A stretch of DNA of 64,000 bases, taken from assembly GCF_001874625.1 (NCBI RefSeq), contig NZ_CP017671.1, forward strand, positions 4,464,001-4,528,000, read 5' to 3'. The stretch is from Providencia rettgeri. GTDB lineage: Bacteria; Pseudomonadota; Gammaproteobacteria; Enterobacterales; Enterobacteriaceae. Of the stretch, positions 38,112 through 48,236 are shown piece after piece. Below the pieces are notes generated by a model. It was not told the origin of the DNA. It worked only from the letters and a program-made list of their open reading frames with translations, and searched no databases. Numbering within the stretch: position 1 is the stretch's first letter; every line of letters begins with the position of its first letter. The position numbers and the translations under genes are program-made.

Positions 38112-39347
38112 ATGACGGAACACGATAAAACAACCGAGACGGTTACCCCAGAAACAGGTGCAAAACAACAGCACTCCGAAAAAAAAACCTCTTCGGAACA
38201 AAAACGTTCTGGTCTCATTGGCGGAGTAATTGCTATCGCTATTATCATCGCCATTGGTGGTGGTCTTTATTATTTCACTCAACAAAACAATGCAACTTTA
38301 GTAAATGAAAACAATGAACTAAAACAGCAATTGAGTGATTTAATCGAACAACAAAATTCAGATAGACAACGTTTAGATGCCCTAATTACCGCAAATACTG
38401 AGATGAAAAACCAATCTCGCGAGTATGAAGATAGGCTCAATCGTCGCATGCAAGAACTGCAAGCTCACGTGACTGCCCTTTCCAGTAGTGATGTTAAAAG
38501 CTGGCTGATTGCACAAGCTGACTTTATGGTAAAAATGGCAGGAAGAAAACTGTGGAACGACCACGACCCTGTCACAGCAGCTGTCCTATTAAAAAGTGCA
38601 GACTCTAGTTTGGCTGAAATGAACGACCCAAGTCTGCTCGATATTCGCAAGTCAATTAACAATGACATGGCAAAATTAGCCGCCATCAATCAAGTCGACT
38701 ATGACGGTATTATCTTACGCCTAAACCAACTCAGTAACGACGTTGATAACTTACGTTTAGCCGACTTAAACAGTGGTGATGCTAAAAATGAAGATAATGC
38801 CGAAGTCAGTGATGACATTTCTGATTGGCAACAAAACTTATCTCGTAGTTGGAAAAGCTTCACTAACGATTTCATCACCGTCAGGGCTCGTGACGGTTCT
38901 GAAGCACCACTACTAGCCCCAAATCAAGACATTTACCTTCGTGAAAACATTCGTTCACAGTTGCTAATCGCAGCTCAAGCCGTTCCTCGCTTCCAAGAAG
39001 AAACATACAAACAGTCGCTTGAGCAGGCTTCAACATGGGTAAGAGCTTATTTTGATACTGAAGCGCCGGAAACGAAAGCGTTCTTATCAACCATTGACGA
39101 GCTAATTAATCAACCGATTGATGTTGAAATGCCTGACGCCTTAGAAAGCCAAGAAAAGCTAGAGAAAGTTATGCAAACGCGAGTGCGTAGCTTACTTGCT
39201 CAATCCTCTGACAATACTAAGGCAAATGATGGTGCTGTTGATGCAGCAGCAGATGCCGCAGTTCCCGCGACTGAGACACAAAAAGCAGAACCAGCAGATA
39301 CACCACACCCTTTTGAGTCAACTGAGCCTGCTGGAAATAGGGGGTAA
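38112..39347 (+). CDS. hemX: HemX family protein
   Basis: Inner-membrane protein of 411 aa once annotated as uroporphyrinogen-III C-methyltransferase, without the SAM-binding motifs expected of one. Layout: a Thr/Glu/Lys-rich cytoplasmic N-terminus, one helix at about residues 36-56 ([21 protein letters not shown]), a coiled coil of heptads to about 125, then a globular periplasmic part and an Ala-rich acidic tail. Third gene of hemCDXY. Confidence 0.92.
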   Translation: MTEHDKTTETVTPETGAKQQHSEKKTSSEQKRSGLIGGVIAIAIIIAIGGGLYYFTQQNNATLVNENNELKQQLSDLIEQQNSDRQRLDALITANTEMKNQSREYEDRLNRRMQELQAHVTALSSSDVKSWLIAQADFMVKMAGRKLWNDHDPVTAAVLLKSADSSLAEMNDPSLLDIRKSINNDMAKLAAINQVDYDGIILRLNQLSNDVDNLRLADLNSGDAKNEDNAEVSDDISDWQQNLSRSWKSFTNDFITVRARDGSEAPLLAPNQDIYLRENIRSQLLIAAQAVPRFQEETYKQSLEQASTWVRAYFDTEAPETKAFLSTIDELINQPIDVEMPDALESQEKLEKVMQTRVRSLLAQSSDNTKANDGAVDAAADAAVPATETQKAEPADTPHPFESTEPAGNRG

Positions 39348-39349
39348 CA

Positions 39350-40543
39350 ATGATTAAGGTACTGTTCCTATTTATTGTTCTTATCGCAGGTGTCATCTTA
39401 GGGCCACTATTAGCCGGTCACCAAGGCTATGTTTTTATTCGCACCGATAACTACGACATTACAACCAGTGTAACGAGCCTGATATTGGGCTTTATTTTAC
39501 TCCAATTCGTGTTGCTATTTCTTGGTTGGTGTTACCGCCGCTTTATGAGCACCACATCACGGACTAAAGGTTGGGTAAGTGGTCGTAAATATCATAAAGC
39601 ACACACCCAAACGCAAAAAGCCCTACTCAAGTTAGCTGAAGGTGATTTTGAGCAGGTTGAAAAATTGATGAGCAAGCATGCTGATTTTTCCCAACAACCT
39701 GTAATCAACTATTTAATGGCAGCAGAGGCGGCGCAACAGCGCGGTGATGAATACCGTACCCACCAATACTTAGATAGGGCAGCAGAAGCCGCAGGTAATG
39801 ATCAACTCCCTGTTGATATTAGTCGCGTTCGCATCCAATTAGCTGAAGGCGAAGTACACGCGGCTCGTAACGGCATTGATAAACTTCTCGATAAAGCACC
39901 GAGGCACCCAGAGGTTTTACGCCTAGCCGAACAAGCTTATTTACGTTCAGGGGCTTACCAAGCACTGATCGAATTATTACCTGTAATGGCCAAAGTACAA
40001 TTACACACTGAAGACGAGTTAGACGCATTAAAACTGAAAGCTTACAAAGGGTTAATGAACCAATGTATGGCTGAAGGTGGGAGTGATGGCTTGAAGGCTT
40101 GGTGGAAAGCTCAGCCTCGTCGCGTCCGCCATGAAACTGCATTGCAGGCTTTTTTAGCAGAACACTTAATTGAATGTGGCGACATTAACAGTGCTGAAAA
40201 AATGATCATTGACGGCTTAAAGCAGCAATATGATGAGCGCTTGTTATTGTTAGTGCCGAAGCTTAATAGCGAACACCCTGAAATTATTGAAAAAACGCTT
40301 TTACATCTGCAAAAGCAAAATGGGGCAACGCCATTACTAAACAGTACATTGGGGGTTTTGTCACTGCAGCATGCTCAATGGGATAAAGCAGAAACTTATT
40401 TCAAAGCTGCCTTAGCTCAACGTTTTGATGTACAAGATGCATCATGGTTAGCTGATGCTTTCGACAAATTACATAAACCGAATGAAGCAGCAAAAATTCG
40501 CCAAGAGGCCTTAATACACTCATTGAACCAAGAGCGTTCATAA
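39350..40543 (+). CDS. hemY: HemY family TPR membrane protein
   Basis: Inner-membrane tetratricopeptide protein of 397 aa, in the haem operon but of unproven function (not the protoporphyrinogen oxidase also called HemY). Two N-terminal helices (residues about 3-22 and 40-60) are followed by TPR-like helices (AAEAAQQRGDEYRTHQYLDRA, LRLAEQAYLRSGAYQALIEL). It starts two bases after hemX and ends at a terminator. Confidence 0.93.
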   Translation: MIKVLFLFIVLIAGVILGPLLAGHQGYVFIRTDNYDITTSVTSLILGFILLQFVLLFLGWCYRRFMSTTSRTKGWVSGRKYHKAHTQTQKALLKLAEGDFEQVEKLMSKHADFSQQPVINYLMAAEAAQQRGDEYRTHQYLDRAAEAAGNDQLPVDISRVRIQLAEGEVHAARNGIDKLLDKAPRHPEVLRLAEQAYLRSGAYQALIELLPVMAKVQLHTEDELDALKLKAYKGLMNQCMAEGGSDGLKAWWKAQPRRVRHETALQAFLAEHLIECGDINSAEKMIIDGLKQQYDERLLLLVPKLNSEHPEIIEKTLLHLQKQNGATPLLNSTLGVLSLQHAQWDKAETYFKAALAQRFDVQDASWLADAFDKLHKPNEAAKIRQEALIHSLNQERS

Positions 40544-40560
40544 AAGGCTATATTAATTAT

Positions 40561-40600
40561 AATAGCCCCCAAGAAGTTACCTTAGGGGCTATTTTATTTA
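40561..40600 (+). terminator. hemCDXY terminator
   Basis: AATAGCCCC (40561-40569) pairs with GGGGCTATT (40585-40593), followed by TTATTTA, 18 bases after the hemY stop. Confidence 0.8.
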
Positions 40601-40677
40601 GTATACAAACCTACCCGTTAGTTTATCGTTAAGTAAAATAACGGGCTAATTCATATTTGTTAGCCCCATATATCCAA

Positions 40678-41475
40678 TTAGATAATAGGACGAAGAACGA
40701 TAATACCCGTCTTGGAGGATATATATTCTAGGAAGTTTGTATCAACAACCTTCATATTCTTTGAAAGTGATGATGCATTTCGGTACAAAACCTGATTATC
40801 CTTTCTAATCACAATACCTGTGTGGGAAACATCTAACCCCTTAATTGGTGAATAAATACCAATATAATCGCCTGTTTTTAAGTTATTAAGAACCATTTCA
40901 TTAATTGCATGAGTAGGAATATAGGTTACCTTTCTTGAGTGAATACCTAATCCTTTAATAAACTCACTACCATCTGCTTTTTGATTTAATTTTTTTTCAA
41001 CTGTAACCGACTCAGAGCTAATTAATGCTGTCACATCTGTCGCATTTTGTGGTGATACCGCATACCAGTCAGTAAAAAAGTGTTTTCTTTTATAATAAGT
41101 AACATCACTGTCTTTATAACGCGTATTCACAAGGGCGCTTAAAAACGTATTCCTACTGTTTGATTTGCTTAGTGCCGCGACATAATCCAGATAAGTAAAA
41201 CAGTCAACACCTTCTAAATTAACAACAAGTACTTCACTGACGTTTGGTCCACCAACTAATGTGTTGGCGACATACGGCATCCCCAGAAAAATACTAGAAA
41301 CTTGATCAATAAGATTGCCATAGGGTAGACCTTGATTTGGTATTATTACTTTATGAATAATCTGATCCGATGCTAATTTAGAATCATCACTCATATCTAA
41401 TAAATAATTTGGCTGGTTAGTTGATGAAAAAGAGACTGCACAAAAAGAAAGCAATGCAAAAAATAAAAATTTCAT
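40678..41475 (-). CDS. DUF1460 NlpC/P60-like muropeptide amidase
   Basis: Exported protein of 265 aa. A signal peptide (about residues 1-18) is followed by the DUF1460 domain: FLGMPYVANTL, catalytic Cys92 in GVDCFTY, YYKRKHFFTDW, and the second catalytic His218 in GLDVSHTG. Characterised relatives are N-acetylmuramoyl-L-alanine amidases acting on muropeptides or anhydromuropeptides. It has its own upstream gap with CCTTTCC-type spacing and stands alone between hemY and glmZ, so it is an insertion relative to E. coli, where aslA lies near here. Confidence 0.85.
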   Translation of the reverse strand: MKFLFFALLSFCAVSFSSTNQPNYLLDMSDDSKLASDQIIHKVIIPNQGLPYGNLIDQVSSIFLGMPYVANTLVGGPNVSEVLVVNLEGVDCFTYLDYVAALSKSNSRNTFLSALVNTRYKDSDVTYYKRKHFFTDWYAVSPQNATDVTALISSESVTVEKKLNQKADGSEFIKGLGIHSRKVTYIPTHAINEMVLNNLKTGDYIGIYSPIKGLDVSHTGIVIRKDNQVLYRNASSLSKNMKVVDTNFLEYISSKTGIIVLRPII

Positions 41476-41821
41476 TTTAAATACCTTTCCTTGGGAAAAT
41501 GAATCATCAGTTAAAGATGATTTATTTTTACTGACAAGGTAAAGTAAGAAATTGTTTATTTAAGGTTTAATTTAAATACTAGTAATGTGTATTTTTAAGC
41601 GAAAAATAACAGCGTTTCACTTTAATTCAAACGAATGTTTTACACTGTCAAAAATAAAGAAACAAAATACAAATATCACGCTAGGTGACATAATCATAAA
41701 AAAATAAAACCACTTATGTGCCAAGGTATAAACAAATTTTGTGATTACTATGTCATAAAGGAAATACATAGTGTATAAAGCATAATATACATCTTGGCTT
41801 GAATGAATGTGGGATATCTAT
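41476..41821. other. AT-rich divergent promoter region
   Basis: Separates the DUF1460 gene (leftward) from the small membrane protein gene (rightward). AT-rich, with no tRNA, repeat or further frame of note; presumably holds both promoters. Confidence 0.4.
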
Positions 41822-42049
41822 ATGAATGTAATTAAAACTATTTGGCGTTGGGTTATTGCAAGTCCAAACCGTTTACAAATATTTTTTGATCTTCTTCTGC
41901 TAGTTTTATCGCCTTTTGTTTTTATCCTATTTATTGGCTTTAATACAGAAGACCTCAGTAAAGACATTTTTATTATTACGTTCATCATCCTCTGCTATAC
42001 CTACATTACTCGCTGGTTCAGCAAATGGTTTAGTAAAGGCAAAAAATAG
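41822..42049 (+). CDS. Small two-helix membrane protein
   Basis: Unrecognised 75-aa protein. A basic N-terminus (NVIKTIWRWVIASPNR) is followed by two hydrophobic helices (about residues 23-41 and 51-66) and a basic C-terminal tail (RWFSKWFSKGKK). The ATG at 41822 has GGGA seven bases upstream; an ATG five codons earlier has none. A hairpin with one G-U pair (AGCCTCTTT/AAAGGGGCT, 42068-42097) follows the stop. It is tail-to-tail with glmZ. Confidence 0.55.
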   Translation: MNVIKTIWRWVIASPNRLQIFFDLLLLVLSPFVFILFIGFNTEDLSKDIFIITFIILCYTYITRWFSKWFSKGKK

Positions 42050-42067
42050 TCTCTTATCTTGTTTAAC

Positions 42068-42097
42068 AGCCTCTTTCACGTTTTCAGTAAAGGGGCT
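42068..42097 (+). terminator. Hairpin after the small membrane protein gene
   Basis: AGCCTCTTT and AAAGGGGCT form a nine-base-pair stem with one G-U pair; no T-run follows. Confidence 0.4.
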
Positions 42098-42115
42098 AAG
42101 TCGCTTGTATTGCAG

Positions 42116-42321
42116 AAAAAAAAACACCTGCACAAGGCAGGTGTAAAATACAATCAGGTCTACAGACGGATGGTGCCTCACTCAACGTTTCGCCCGTTCG
42201 TTGATGGTAAGAGGATGAGCTCTTGATCATCTAAGTTGGACAATAGGCACCGATAATCGGCTTTGCGTCATCTCTGGGTTTATGAAGCTTTGCTGTCATA
42301 AGAAGTGAGATGAGCATCTAC
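42116..42321 (-). ncRNA. glmZ: GlmZ small regulatory RNA
   Basis: About 206 nt, like E. coli GlmZ (207), and next to the hemY end of the hem operon as in E. coli. Conserved stretches are the 5' GTAGATGCTCAT, then CATAAAC, GATGACGCA-AGCCG, CGGTGC, the central CAACGTTGAGTGA-GCACC, TAGACCTG in the glmS-pairing region, and a terminal CACCTGC/GCAGGTG hairpin with eight Ts. With Hfq, GlmZ activates glmS translation; RapZ directs RNase E to inactivate it. The 3' hairpin is at 42123-42143. The central stem-loop differs from E. coli in sequence but keeps its position. Confidence 0.93.
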
Positions 42322-42325
42322 ATCT

Positions 42326-42350
42326 ATAATAATGCAGGATGCGTGCCAAC
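42326..42350 (-). promoter_or_regulatory. Sigma-54 promoter of glmZ, overlapping a sigma-70-like -10
   Basis: Minus strand TTGGCACGCATCCTGCAT has GG and GC separated by exactly ten bases, the sigma-54 -24/-12 signature, about 12 bases before the GlmZ 5' end. An AT-rich TATTAT/TATAGA box just downstream could serve sigma-70 from nearly the same start site. Confidence 0.8.
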
Positions 42351-42494
42351 TTTTATAAAAGCTATATTTTTGGGCCTATTTTTTTTTATTTCTCTCTACC
42401 CCTCGGATTGACTCGCTATTTTTAATCATCAATCCAACCTAGCTAGATAATTTCTCTCTATGAGTGTCCCTTCTCATATTTCGTTACACCTGCT

Positions 42495-42512
42495 TGTCTC
42501 AATTTAGAGACA
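42495..42512. promoter_or_regulatory. GlrR activator site (TGTC-N10-GACA)
   Basis: Perfect match to the GlrR (YfhA) palindrome, centred about 182 bases upstream of the glmZ start. Confidence 0.7.
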
Positions 42513-42557
42513 TCATAAATTCATTATTTATTTTTTCTTATAAATCAATGATTAAAA

Positions 42558-42575
42558 TGTCTCCTTTTGGAGACA
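42558..42575. promoter_or_regulatory. GlrR activator site (TGTC-N10-GACA)
   Basis: Second perfect match, centred about 245 bases upstream of the glmZ start and 63 bases (six helical turns) from the first. Confidence 0.7.
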
Positions 42576-42786
42576 AGTAAGTAGAGGGTTGTATCAAGAT
42601 CACGACACTTATCTTCTTCTCAAGAAAAAACAATAAGTTAAATAGCAATTCTCACAGTTCCAAAATATTACCTGTTTTAAAAAAACTTATGTGAAAACAC
42701 AATCAACAAAAGTGATCCAACTGAAGGGGAAAGAAAAGAAGTTTTGACAAAGAAGCCAATAAAAAGACCAGGCAATAAAAAGCAAA

Positions 42787-42808
42787 AACCCCGCTATTAA
42801 GCGGGGTT
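42787..42808 (-). terminator. Terminator of the argX-hisR-leuT-proM operon
   Basis: AACCCCGCT (42787-42795) pairs with AGCGGGGTT (42800-42808), with a T-run on the minus strand (A-run 42784-42788). It lies nine bases after proM. Confidence 0.85.
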
Positions 42809-42816
42809 CTTTAAAT

Positions 42817-42893
42817 TGGTCGGCGAGAGAGGATTCGAACCTCCGACCCACTGGTCCCAAACCAGTTGCGCTACCAAGCTGCGCTACTCGCCG
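42817..42893 (-). tRNA. proM: tRNA-Pro(TGG)
   Basis: 77 nt with encoded CCA; anticodon TGG within CTGGTTTGGGACCAG. Matches E. coli proM in sequence and place, last of the four-tRNA operon. Confidence 0.97.
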
Positions 42894-42939
42894 AAATTTT
42901 TGTAGTACTGATTTTTATAGCATTAGTTATCTTTTTTCG

Positions 42940-43025
42940 TGGTGCGAAAGGGGGGACTTGAACCCCCACGTCCATAGGACACTAACACCTGAAGCTAGCG
43001 CGTCTACCAATTCCGCCACCCTCGC
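42940..43025 (-). tRNA. leuT: tRNA-Leu(CAG)
   Basis: 86 nt type II tRNA with a long variable arm (one base shorter than E. coli leuT) and encoded CCA; anticodon CAG in GCTTCAGGTG. Confidence 0.97.
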
Positions 43026-43040
43026 AATGTCACAAAAAAA

Positions 43041-43117
43041 TGGGGTGGCTAATGGGACTCGAACCCACGACAACTGGAATCACAATCCAGGGCTCTACCA
43101 ACTGAGCTATAGCCACC
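43041..43117 (-). tRNA. hisR: tRNA-His(GTG)
   Basis: 77 nt including the encoded G-1 opposite the discriminator C; anticodon GTG in GGATTGTGATTCC; CCA encoded. Confidence 0.97.
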
Positions 43118-43195
43118 ATAACTTCACTTTTTTCAAAGCGTTGCTATTCTACTACATACAACGTCATTTTGCCAACCGTAGCGGCGTACTAAAAA

Positions 43196-43272
<77 letters not shown>

Positions 43273-43293
43273 TTAACGCCGTTGCGGGAGAGG

Positions 43294-43322
43294 ATAGTAC
43301 GGATTTATCCTCTCGCTGTCTA
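43294..43322 (-). promoter_or_regulatory. Promoter of the four-tRNA operon
   Basis: Minus strand TAGACA (43317-43322), 17-base spacer, TACTAT (43294-43299), then a C-rich discriminator CCTCTCCCGC: the expected form of a stringently controlled tRNA promoter. Confidence 0.75.
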
Positions 43323-43439
43323 GTCCTTTTTGAAATAAAAATATCGATTGCTTGCCTTTTATCCATTTCGCTGAGAAAGAGAGCATATTCACCCCCTCAG
43401 ACAACCAATTTCCGCTAAAAATACCCCAAAATACTTTAG

Positions 43440-44816
43440 CTAGGCCTGTTGATTTTCTCTATTCACCCAGCGAATTAAAAAATAAAGAACCGAAACCACC
43501 AATAAAAATATTGCCCCTACGATTAATGACAAGCGTGTATCTGGGTTAATCGCCATTCCAATCAACACACAAGCCAGAAAAAGTAATGTGGCATAATTCA
43601 CCCATGGAAATAGTATCGACTTGAAAGTGTGCCCCTCAAGCTTTTCTTTATTTTGCTGGCGAAAGCGGATCTGGCTAGTAAGAAGCACTAACCATGGCAC
43701 CATCCCCGGCAAAACACTAGCACTATATACATACACAAATACCTTCTCAGGGTTTGGAATAATATAGTTGAGACTAGAGCCTGCAACCAGACACAAGATA
43801 GTAAAGCCCACACAACGCCCAGGAACGCCATTTTTTGTGAGTTTTAAAAATGAACTTGGTAATTGTTTATTTTGTGCCAATGCGTATAGCATCCGCCCAC
43901 CGCTATACATACCGCTATTGCAACCTGATAACGCAGCGGTCAACACCACAAAATTGATGACTGCTGCCGCAGAGACAATACCAACTTTTGCAAAGGTCAA
44001 AACAAATGGGCTTCCTTGTTGACCCACTTCAGTCCAAGGAAAAAGCGTAACAACGATAAAAATCGCCCCTACATAAAAAATCAAAATACGCCATAAGATA
44101 TTATTAATGGCTTTTTTCAACGTGACTTTGGGGTTCTTCGCTTCCCCTGCTGTAATCCCTACTAATTCAACACCCTGATATGAAGCTACAACAATGCACA
44201 AAGCAAATAGAAAACCTTTCCAGCCGCCAGCAAAAAAGCCCCCATGCTCTGTTAAGTTCCCTAAACCGATAGGTTCAAAGTTATTACCAATACCAAAGAA
44301 TATTAGCCCTAAACCAATCAAAATCATGACCACAATCGTGGTGACCTTGATCATAGCAAACCAAAACTCTAATTCCCCATACAAACGTACAGCCGCTAAG
44401 TTTGCTAAAGCAACTAATACCACTGCAATAATAGCAAAAACCCATTGTGGTACCTCAGGAAACCAGTATTCCGCATAAAAACCGATTGCGGTGATTTCTG
44501 AGATCCCAACGGCAACCCACATAAACCAATAACCCCAAGCAGTCAGGCATCCCCAAAATGGGCTAAGGTATTTATAACCAAAAGAAGCAAAAGACCCCGT
44601 GACAGGCTCAAGAAATAGCATCTCTCCCATCGAGCGCATGATGAAAAAAACAAAAATACCCGCGATGATATAGGCTAATAGAACAGAAGGCCCTGCCCAT
44701 TTTAACGTGCTGGCTGAGCCCATAAACAGCCCAACACCAATGGTTCCACCAAGTGCAATAAGCTCGATATGGCGAGCTTCTAGCCCACGCTGAAGTCCCT
44801 GTTGTGGATTTTCCAT
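43440..44816 (-). CDS. yifK: APC-family threonine/serine permease YifK (ThrP)
   Basis: Proton-coupled amino acid permease with twelve membrane helices; in E. coli YifK/ThrP imports threonine and serine. It has 458 aa (E. coli 461). The N-terminus [23 protein letters not shown] and the segments [26 protein letters not shown] and [20 protein letters not shown] are near identical to E. coli YifK. The ATG at 44816 has AGGGG five bases upstream. It lies between wecG and the argX tRNA operon, all in one direction, as in E. coli. Confidence 0.95.
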   Translation of the reverse strand: MENPQQGLQRGLEARHIELIALGGTIGVGLFMGSASTLKWAGPSVLLAYIIAGIFVFFIMRSMGEMLFLEPVTGSFASFGYKYLSPFWGCLTAWGYWFMWVAVGISEITAIGFYAEYWFPEVPQWVFAIIAVVLVALANLAAVRLYGELEFWFAMIKVTTIVVMILIGLGLIFFGIGNNFEPIGLGNLTEHGGFFAGGWKGFLFALCIVVASYQGVELVGITAGEAKNPKVTLKKAINNILWRILIFYVGAIFIVVTLFPWTEVGQQGSPFVLTFAKVGIVSAAAVINFVVLTAALSGCNSGMYSGGRMLYALAQNKQLPSSFLKLTKNGVPGRCVGFTILCLVAGSSLNYIIPNPEKVFVYVYSASVLPGMVPWLVLLTSQIRFRQQNKEKLEGHTFKSILFPWVNYATLLFLACVLIGMAINPDTRLSLIVGAIFLLVVSVLYFLIRWVNRENQQA

Positions 44817-44999
44817 AAATACCCCTGTCAAAAATTACCATGGTTAAATTACAGCGTTAATTAAAGCTTAGTAGTCATCACCACTGTAATCAGTCGAAAA
44901 ATGTCAGTTAGGCAAATTTTAAAAACATATTGTGAGGAAAATTGAGCACAAACCGACGTTATTGCTTTAATTTTTGAGGGATTATAGAAATATTTGAAG

Positions 45000-45029
45000 A
45001 AAGAGACCAGCTATTACGCAAGTCTCTTT
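45000..45029 (-). terminator. Terminator of the ECA operon
   Basis: AAAGAGAC (45000-45007) pairs with GTCTCTTT (45022-45029), 11 bases past the wecG stop. Confidence 0.55.
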
Positions 45030-45039
45030 ATTGGAAGAG

Positions 45040-45792
45040 TTACAACTTACCACCGTAATAGTAGCCTAAAAATTTCAGCAGCTTAAATTGACGAGTGATC
45101 CGTGATGGCTGCGATAACAAACGATATAACCATTCTAACCCTAAGTTTTGCCATACTTTAGGGGCGCGTTTGACATGACCAGTAAACACGTCATAAGTAC
45201 CTCCCACGCCCATATACAAAGCTTCAGGGTGTACCTGTCGGCAGTCACGCATGAAAATTTCTTGCTTTGGAGAGCCCATTGCAACAGTCACTATTTTCGC
45301 ACCGCTCGCATGGATACGTTCAAACAACGCATCCCTTTCTTCTGCAGTAAAATAACCGTTTTGAGACCCGACAATATTCACGTTCCACTGAGCGCGAAGC
45401 TTACTTTCTGTCTGCTCTAAAATTTCAGGTTTCCCACCGACTAAAAAAACGGGAGTGCCTTCTTTTCCTGCTCTTTCCATCAGGCCTTCCCACAAATCGG
45501 CACCTGCAACACGAGAAACGTCCGCTTGTGGGTATTTACGGCGAATAGCACGTACGATACTAATACCATCAGCATACAAGTACTCTGCTTGGCCTAGTAA
45601 GGTATTTAACGCGGTATCTTTTTCAGCGATCATCACTTTTTCCGCATTAATCGCAACTAGCGTTCCCGTTTTGGTTTCTCCATCTGCAAACAAATAATCT
45701 AAAAAATGGGCCATATTTTTGAAGCCCCAAATATTATGACCACGAATGCAATATTGTGGAACGGATGAAGCCTGAGTTGATAACGGTTCCAT
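45040..45792 (-). CDS. wecG: UDP-ManNAcA transferase WecG
   Basis: Glycosyltransferase of the WecG/TagA/CpsF family that makes ECA lipid II by adding ManNAcA to undecaprenyl-PP-GlcNAc. It has 250 aa (E. coli 246). Family motifs are [28 protein letters not shown] and [15 protein letters not shown] at 45792 preceded by GGAG. Last gene of the operon, nine bases after wzyE. Confidence 0.95.
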   Translation of the reverse strand: MEPLSTQASSVPQYCIRGHNIWGFKNMAHFLDYLFADGETKTGTLVAINAEKVMIAEKDTALNTLLGQAEYLYADGISIVRAIRRKYPQADVSRVAGADLWEGLMERAGKEGTPVFLVGGKPEILEQTESKLRAQWNVNIVGSQNGYFTAEERDALFERIHASGAKIVTVAMGSPKQEIFMRDCRQVHPEALYMGVGGTYDVFTGHVKRAPKVWQNLGLEWLYRLLSQPSRITRQFKLLKFLGYYYGGKL

Positions 45793-45801
45793 GATACTCC
45801 T

Positions 45802-47157
45802 TTAGCGACTTTCACGCTGTTGGCTTCTCAAAAGAGAAGCTGTTTTTATGCGGATAAGCCCCGCAGTTTCAAATAGCCAATACAATAATTTTGCTAAAAT
45901 CAGACAAAGTCCAAATATTAAGCAGAAGAAAACCACTCGTGAGACGAAAGAATCGACCCCTTCTCGCGCTAAAACAATAATGTTAAAAATGGCGCCGAAG
46001 CAAAAGGCCTGCATAATGGCGGCTTTATAACGGTTCGGTTCTTTTAGGCTCATGCCATAAATCCAGTCAAACCATTTTATAATTAAGCCAACGGCTATCG
46101 CGCCCAACGGAATAAAAATCACACCGCCCATCACGACCAAAGAGCCGATAAGCGTCGGTGAAATCGCCAGTCCTGAGTGATTATTTAGCACTTCCCACGT
46201 AAAATAATTAGCAGAGTTCAAAACGGTATCTGGCCGTTCTGGCCAAACCCAAGATGGGATAAAAACATAGAAGTCACGGATAATTGGCGCAAGGCCTTGG
46301 AAATCCATTTCATCATAATGGCTGAGTAGCAGAGCCAAGTTTTCCCACGGTGAGAAAGTATCTCGGGTCAAATATAAAAAAGTGTAATAAGCTTCTGCTC
46401 CGTTCACATCAAGGCCATAACGTTTAAGAGCAAGCCAGAACATACCAACAATACTAGCTACCCCTGCTGCAGCTAGCATCCACAAGGTGATCCAACCACG
46501 CACGATACCGATGAATAAAAACAAAGCAAAAGCGATGATAATATTCGCTCTTGTTCCACCCACGATAACATACGTTAAAAAGCCAAAGGCAACGGTACTC
46601 ACAAGGAAGAATACCCAACGCTTTTGGGTTGGTCGTAAGAAATAAACGATCAACATCGCAGGAATAAAGAAATAGAAAAAGCGTTTTAGTGCGACACCGG
46701 ACACTTGGCTAGAAAAGATTTGGCTATAAGATTTCAACTTAAACAATAAGAAACCATTTTGCATGAAGAAGATACCAACTGTTACTACAGCTATTAATAT
46801 CAACAGCATACACGTTAGATTGGTTTCAACTTTGTTCATGCTAAACAGAGCACGCCCTGATACCTCTGTACGCTTCGAAATCCGCGTTTTATAGGCAACG
46901 TAATAGATTGCATAAAAGCTGGTCGCAGCTAACTGTGCATAAAGCAAATAATCCGCCGGTACCACTGCGACATCAAATTGGAATACCAAAGCGCAAGTTA
47001 GCGGAAAGCCAAAATAAAATGTTAATAAATACAACATTGAAAAGAAAATATTGAAATTAAAGCGAACACGCACAAACTCTTTATAAAGCAAAGTACCAAT
47101 AAAAATAATTGATATCAGGTAGACAAACGCCAAGCCACCTAATTCTGCATGTGTCAT
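45802..47157 (-). CDS. wzyE: ECA polymerase WzyE
   Basis: Inner-membrane polymerase joining ECA trisaccharide units, about eleven to twelve helices. It has 451 aa (E. coli 450). The family blocks [42 protein letters not shown] and [17 protein letters not shown] are present. The ATG at 47157 overlaps the wecF stop by four bases (ATGA); a frame beginning 12 codons earlier inside wecF is not credible. Confidence 0.95.
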   Translation of the reverse strand: MTHAELGGLAFVYLISIIFIGTLLYKEFVRVRFNFNIFFSMLYLLTFYFGFPLTCALVFQFDVAVVPADYLLYAQLAATSFYAIYYVAYKTRISKRTEVSGRALFSMNKVETNLTCMLLILIAVVTVGIFFMQNGFLLFKLKSYSQIFSSQVSGVALKRFFYFFIPAMLIVYFLRPTQKRWVFFLVSTVAFGFLTYVIVGGTRANIIIAFALFLFIGIVRGWITLWMLAAAGVASIVGMFWLALKRYGLDVNGAEAYYTFLYLTRDTFSPWENLALLLSHYDEMDFQGLAPIIRDFYVFIPSWVWPERPDTVLNSANYFTWEVLNNHSGLAISPTLIGSLVVMGGVIFIPLGAIAVGLIIKWFDWIYGMSLKEPNRYKAAIMQAFCFGAIFNIIVLAREGVDSFVSRVVFFCLIFGLCLILAKLLYWLFETAGLIRIKTASLLRSQQRESR

Positions 47158-48236
47158 GCTCGCTCCTCCGCGGCACTGAGAACATCTTTCCAACCCTCAG
47201 TGAAATTAGGAGCAAAGAATTCAATATGTTGTTTATCAAGTAAGCTCATTTGACGTTGAGCCTCATCCACCAGCGAGGTTGTCAGTTCATCACCATAGAA
47301 AAATACAGGTACATTCTGCGCAGTTAAATCCTGCCAAAATGTATTTTGCCTGCTTATCACAAATGGAACCCCAAACTGGATAAGTAAACAGACCGTCCCC
47401 ACACCTTGTTGGCGATTAAAAATAAAATAGCCAAGGTCACAAGACTTCAGCAAATTAAGGTAATCATCAAATTCCATACGGTCTTTTAGAATTTGCACTT
47501 GCCCTGCGGTGAACTCACTGTTTGCTGCTTGTTCGACTTGCTGTATATAACCTTGGTTATTCGCTGGGTAGCCCATTGGGACAATAACGTTAACCTTATC
47601 GCCAAATTGCTGTTTAATCGCGCTCAGAGCCTCTACATGGCGATTAGAACGATCACCTGAGTTACCGAGTAAGATAGTTAATTGCTCACCTTCACGGGGC
47701 TTACGCTCAGTAATCGTCAATGCAGGGTCCATTCGAGTCGGAAAATACAAGACCGATGCAGGCACTTTCGGATTCGATTGATGGAAATAACACAAATCGC
47801 CACGTGTTGCCCCAACATGGCCGACTTTTTTCTGAGCCAAACGGCGCAGAATATAAAACAATTTAAACTTTAATGAGTTAGATTCCTCATAAAGATCAGC
47901 ACCCCAAATATGCCACCAAAACTGATGGGATTTAATTTGGCCAAATAGCAATGCTAGCCAAATTGGTGCGTTAAATTGCCCATGGAAGAAAAACCGGGTC
48001 CGGCGCTCAGCTTTTGCCCGCTGGATCACGCAATTAGCAACCGACTTTTTACTACTAAAAACTTCTATTTCGAGCTGTGGATATGCGTCAGCAAGCTGCG
48101 CATCATCACTTACGACCATAAAATGCGGTTTTGTTGACGGTGCCATTTCTTGGCAAATTACGTTATTAAAAAACGTCAATACCGTCTGATTATGGTGTGG
48201 GAGGTTTGATCCCAGTACATGTATTAAGGTTGTCAT
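47154..48236 (-). CDS. wecF: TDP-Fuc4NAc:lipid II transferase WecF
   Basis: Adds 4-acetamido-4,6-dideoxy-D-galactose to complete ECA lipid III. It has 360 aa (E. coli 359). GT56 family; conserved start [19 protein letters not shown] and later [19 protein letters not shown] and FNRQQGVGT. Overlaps wzxE by four bases and wzyE by four. Confidence 0.94.
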   Translation of the reverse strand: MTTLIHVLGSNLPHHNQTVLTFFNNVICQEMAPSTKPHFMVVSDDAQLADAYPQLEIEVFSSKKSVANCVIQRAKAERRTRFFFHGQFNAPIWLALLFGQIKSHQFWWHIWGADLYEESNSLKFKLFYILRRLAQKKVGHVGATRGDLCYFHQSNPKVPASVLYFPTRMDPALTITERKPREGEQLTILLGNSGDRSNRHVEALSAIKQQFGDKVNVIVPMGYPANNQGYIQQVEQAANSEFTAGQVQILKDRMEFDDYLNLLKSCDLGYFIFNRQQGVGTVCLLIQFGVPFVISRQNTFWQDLTAQNVPVFFYGDELTTSLVDEAQRQMSLLDKQHIEFFAPNFTEGWKDVLSAAEERA

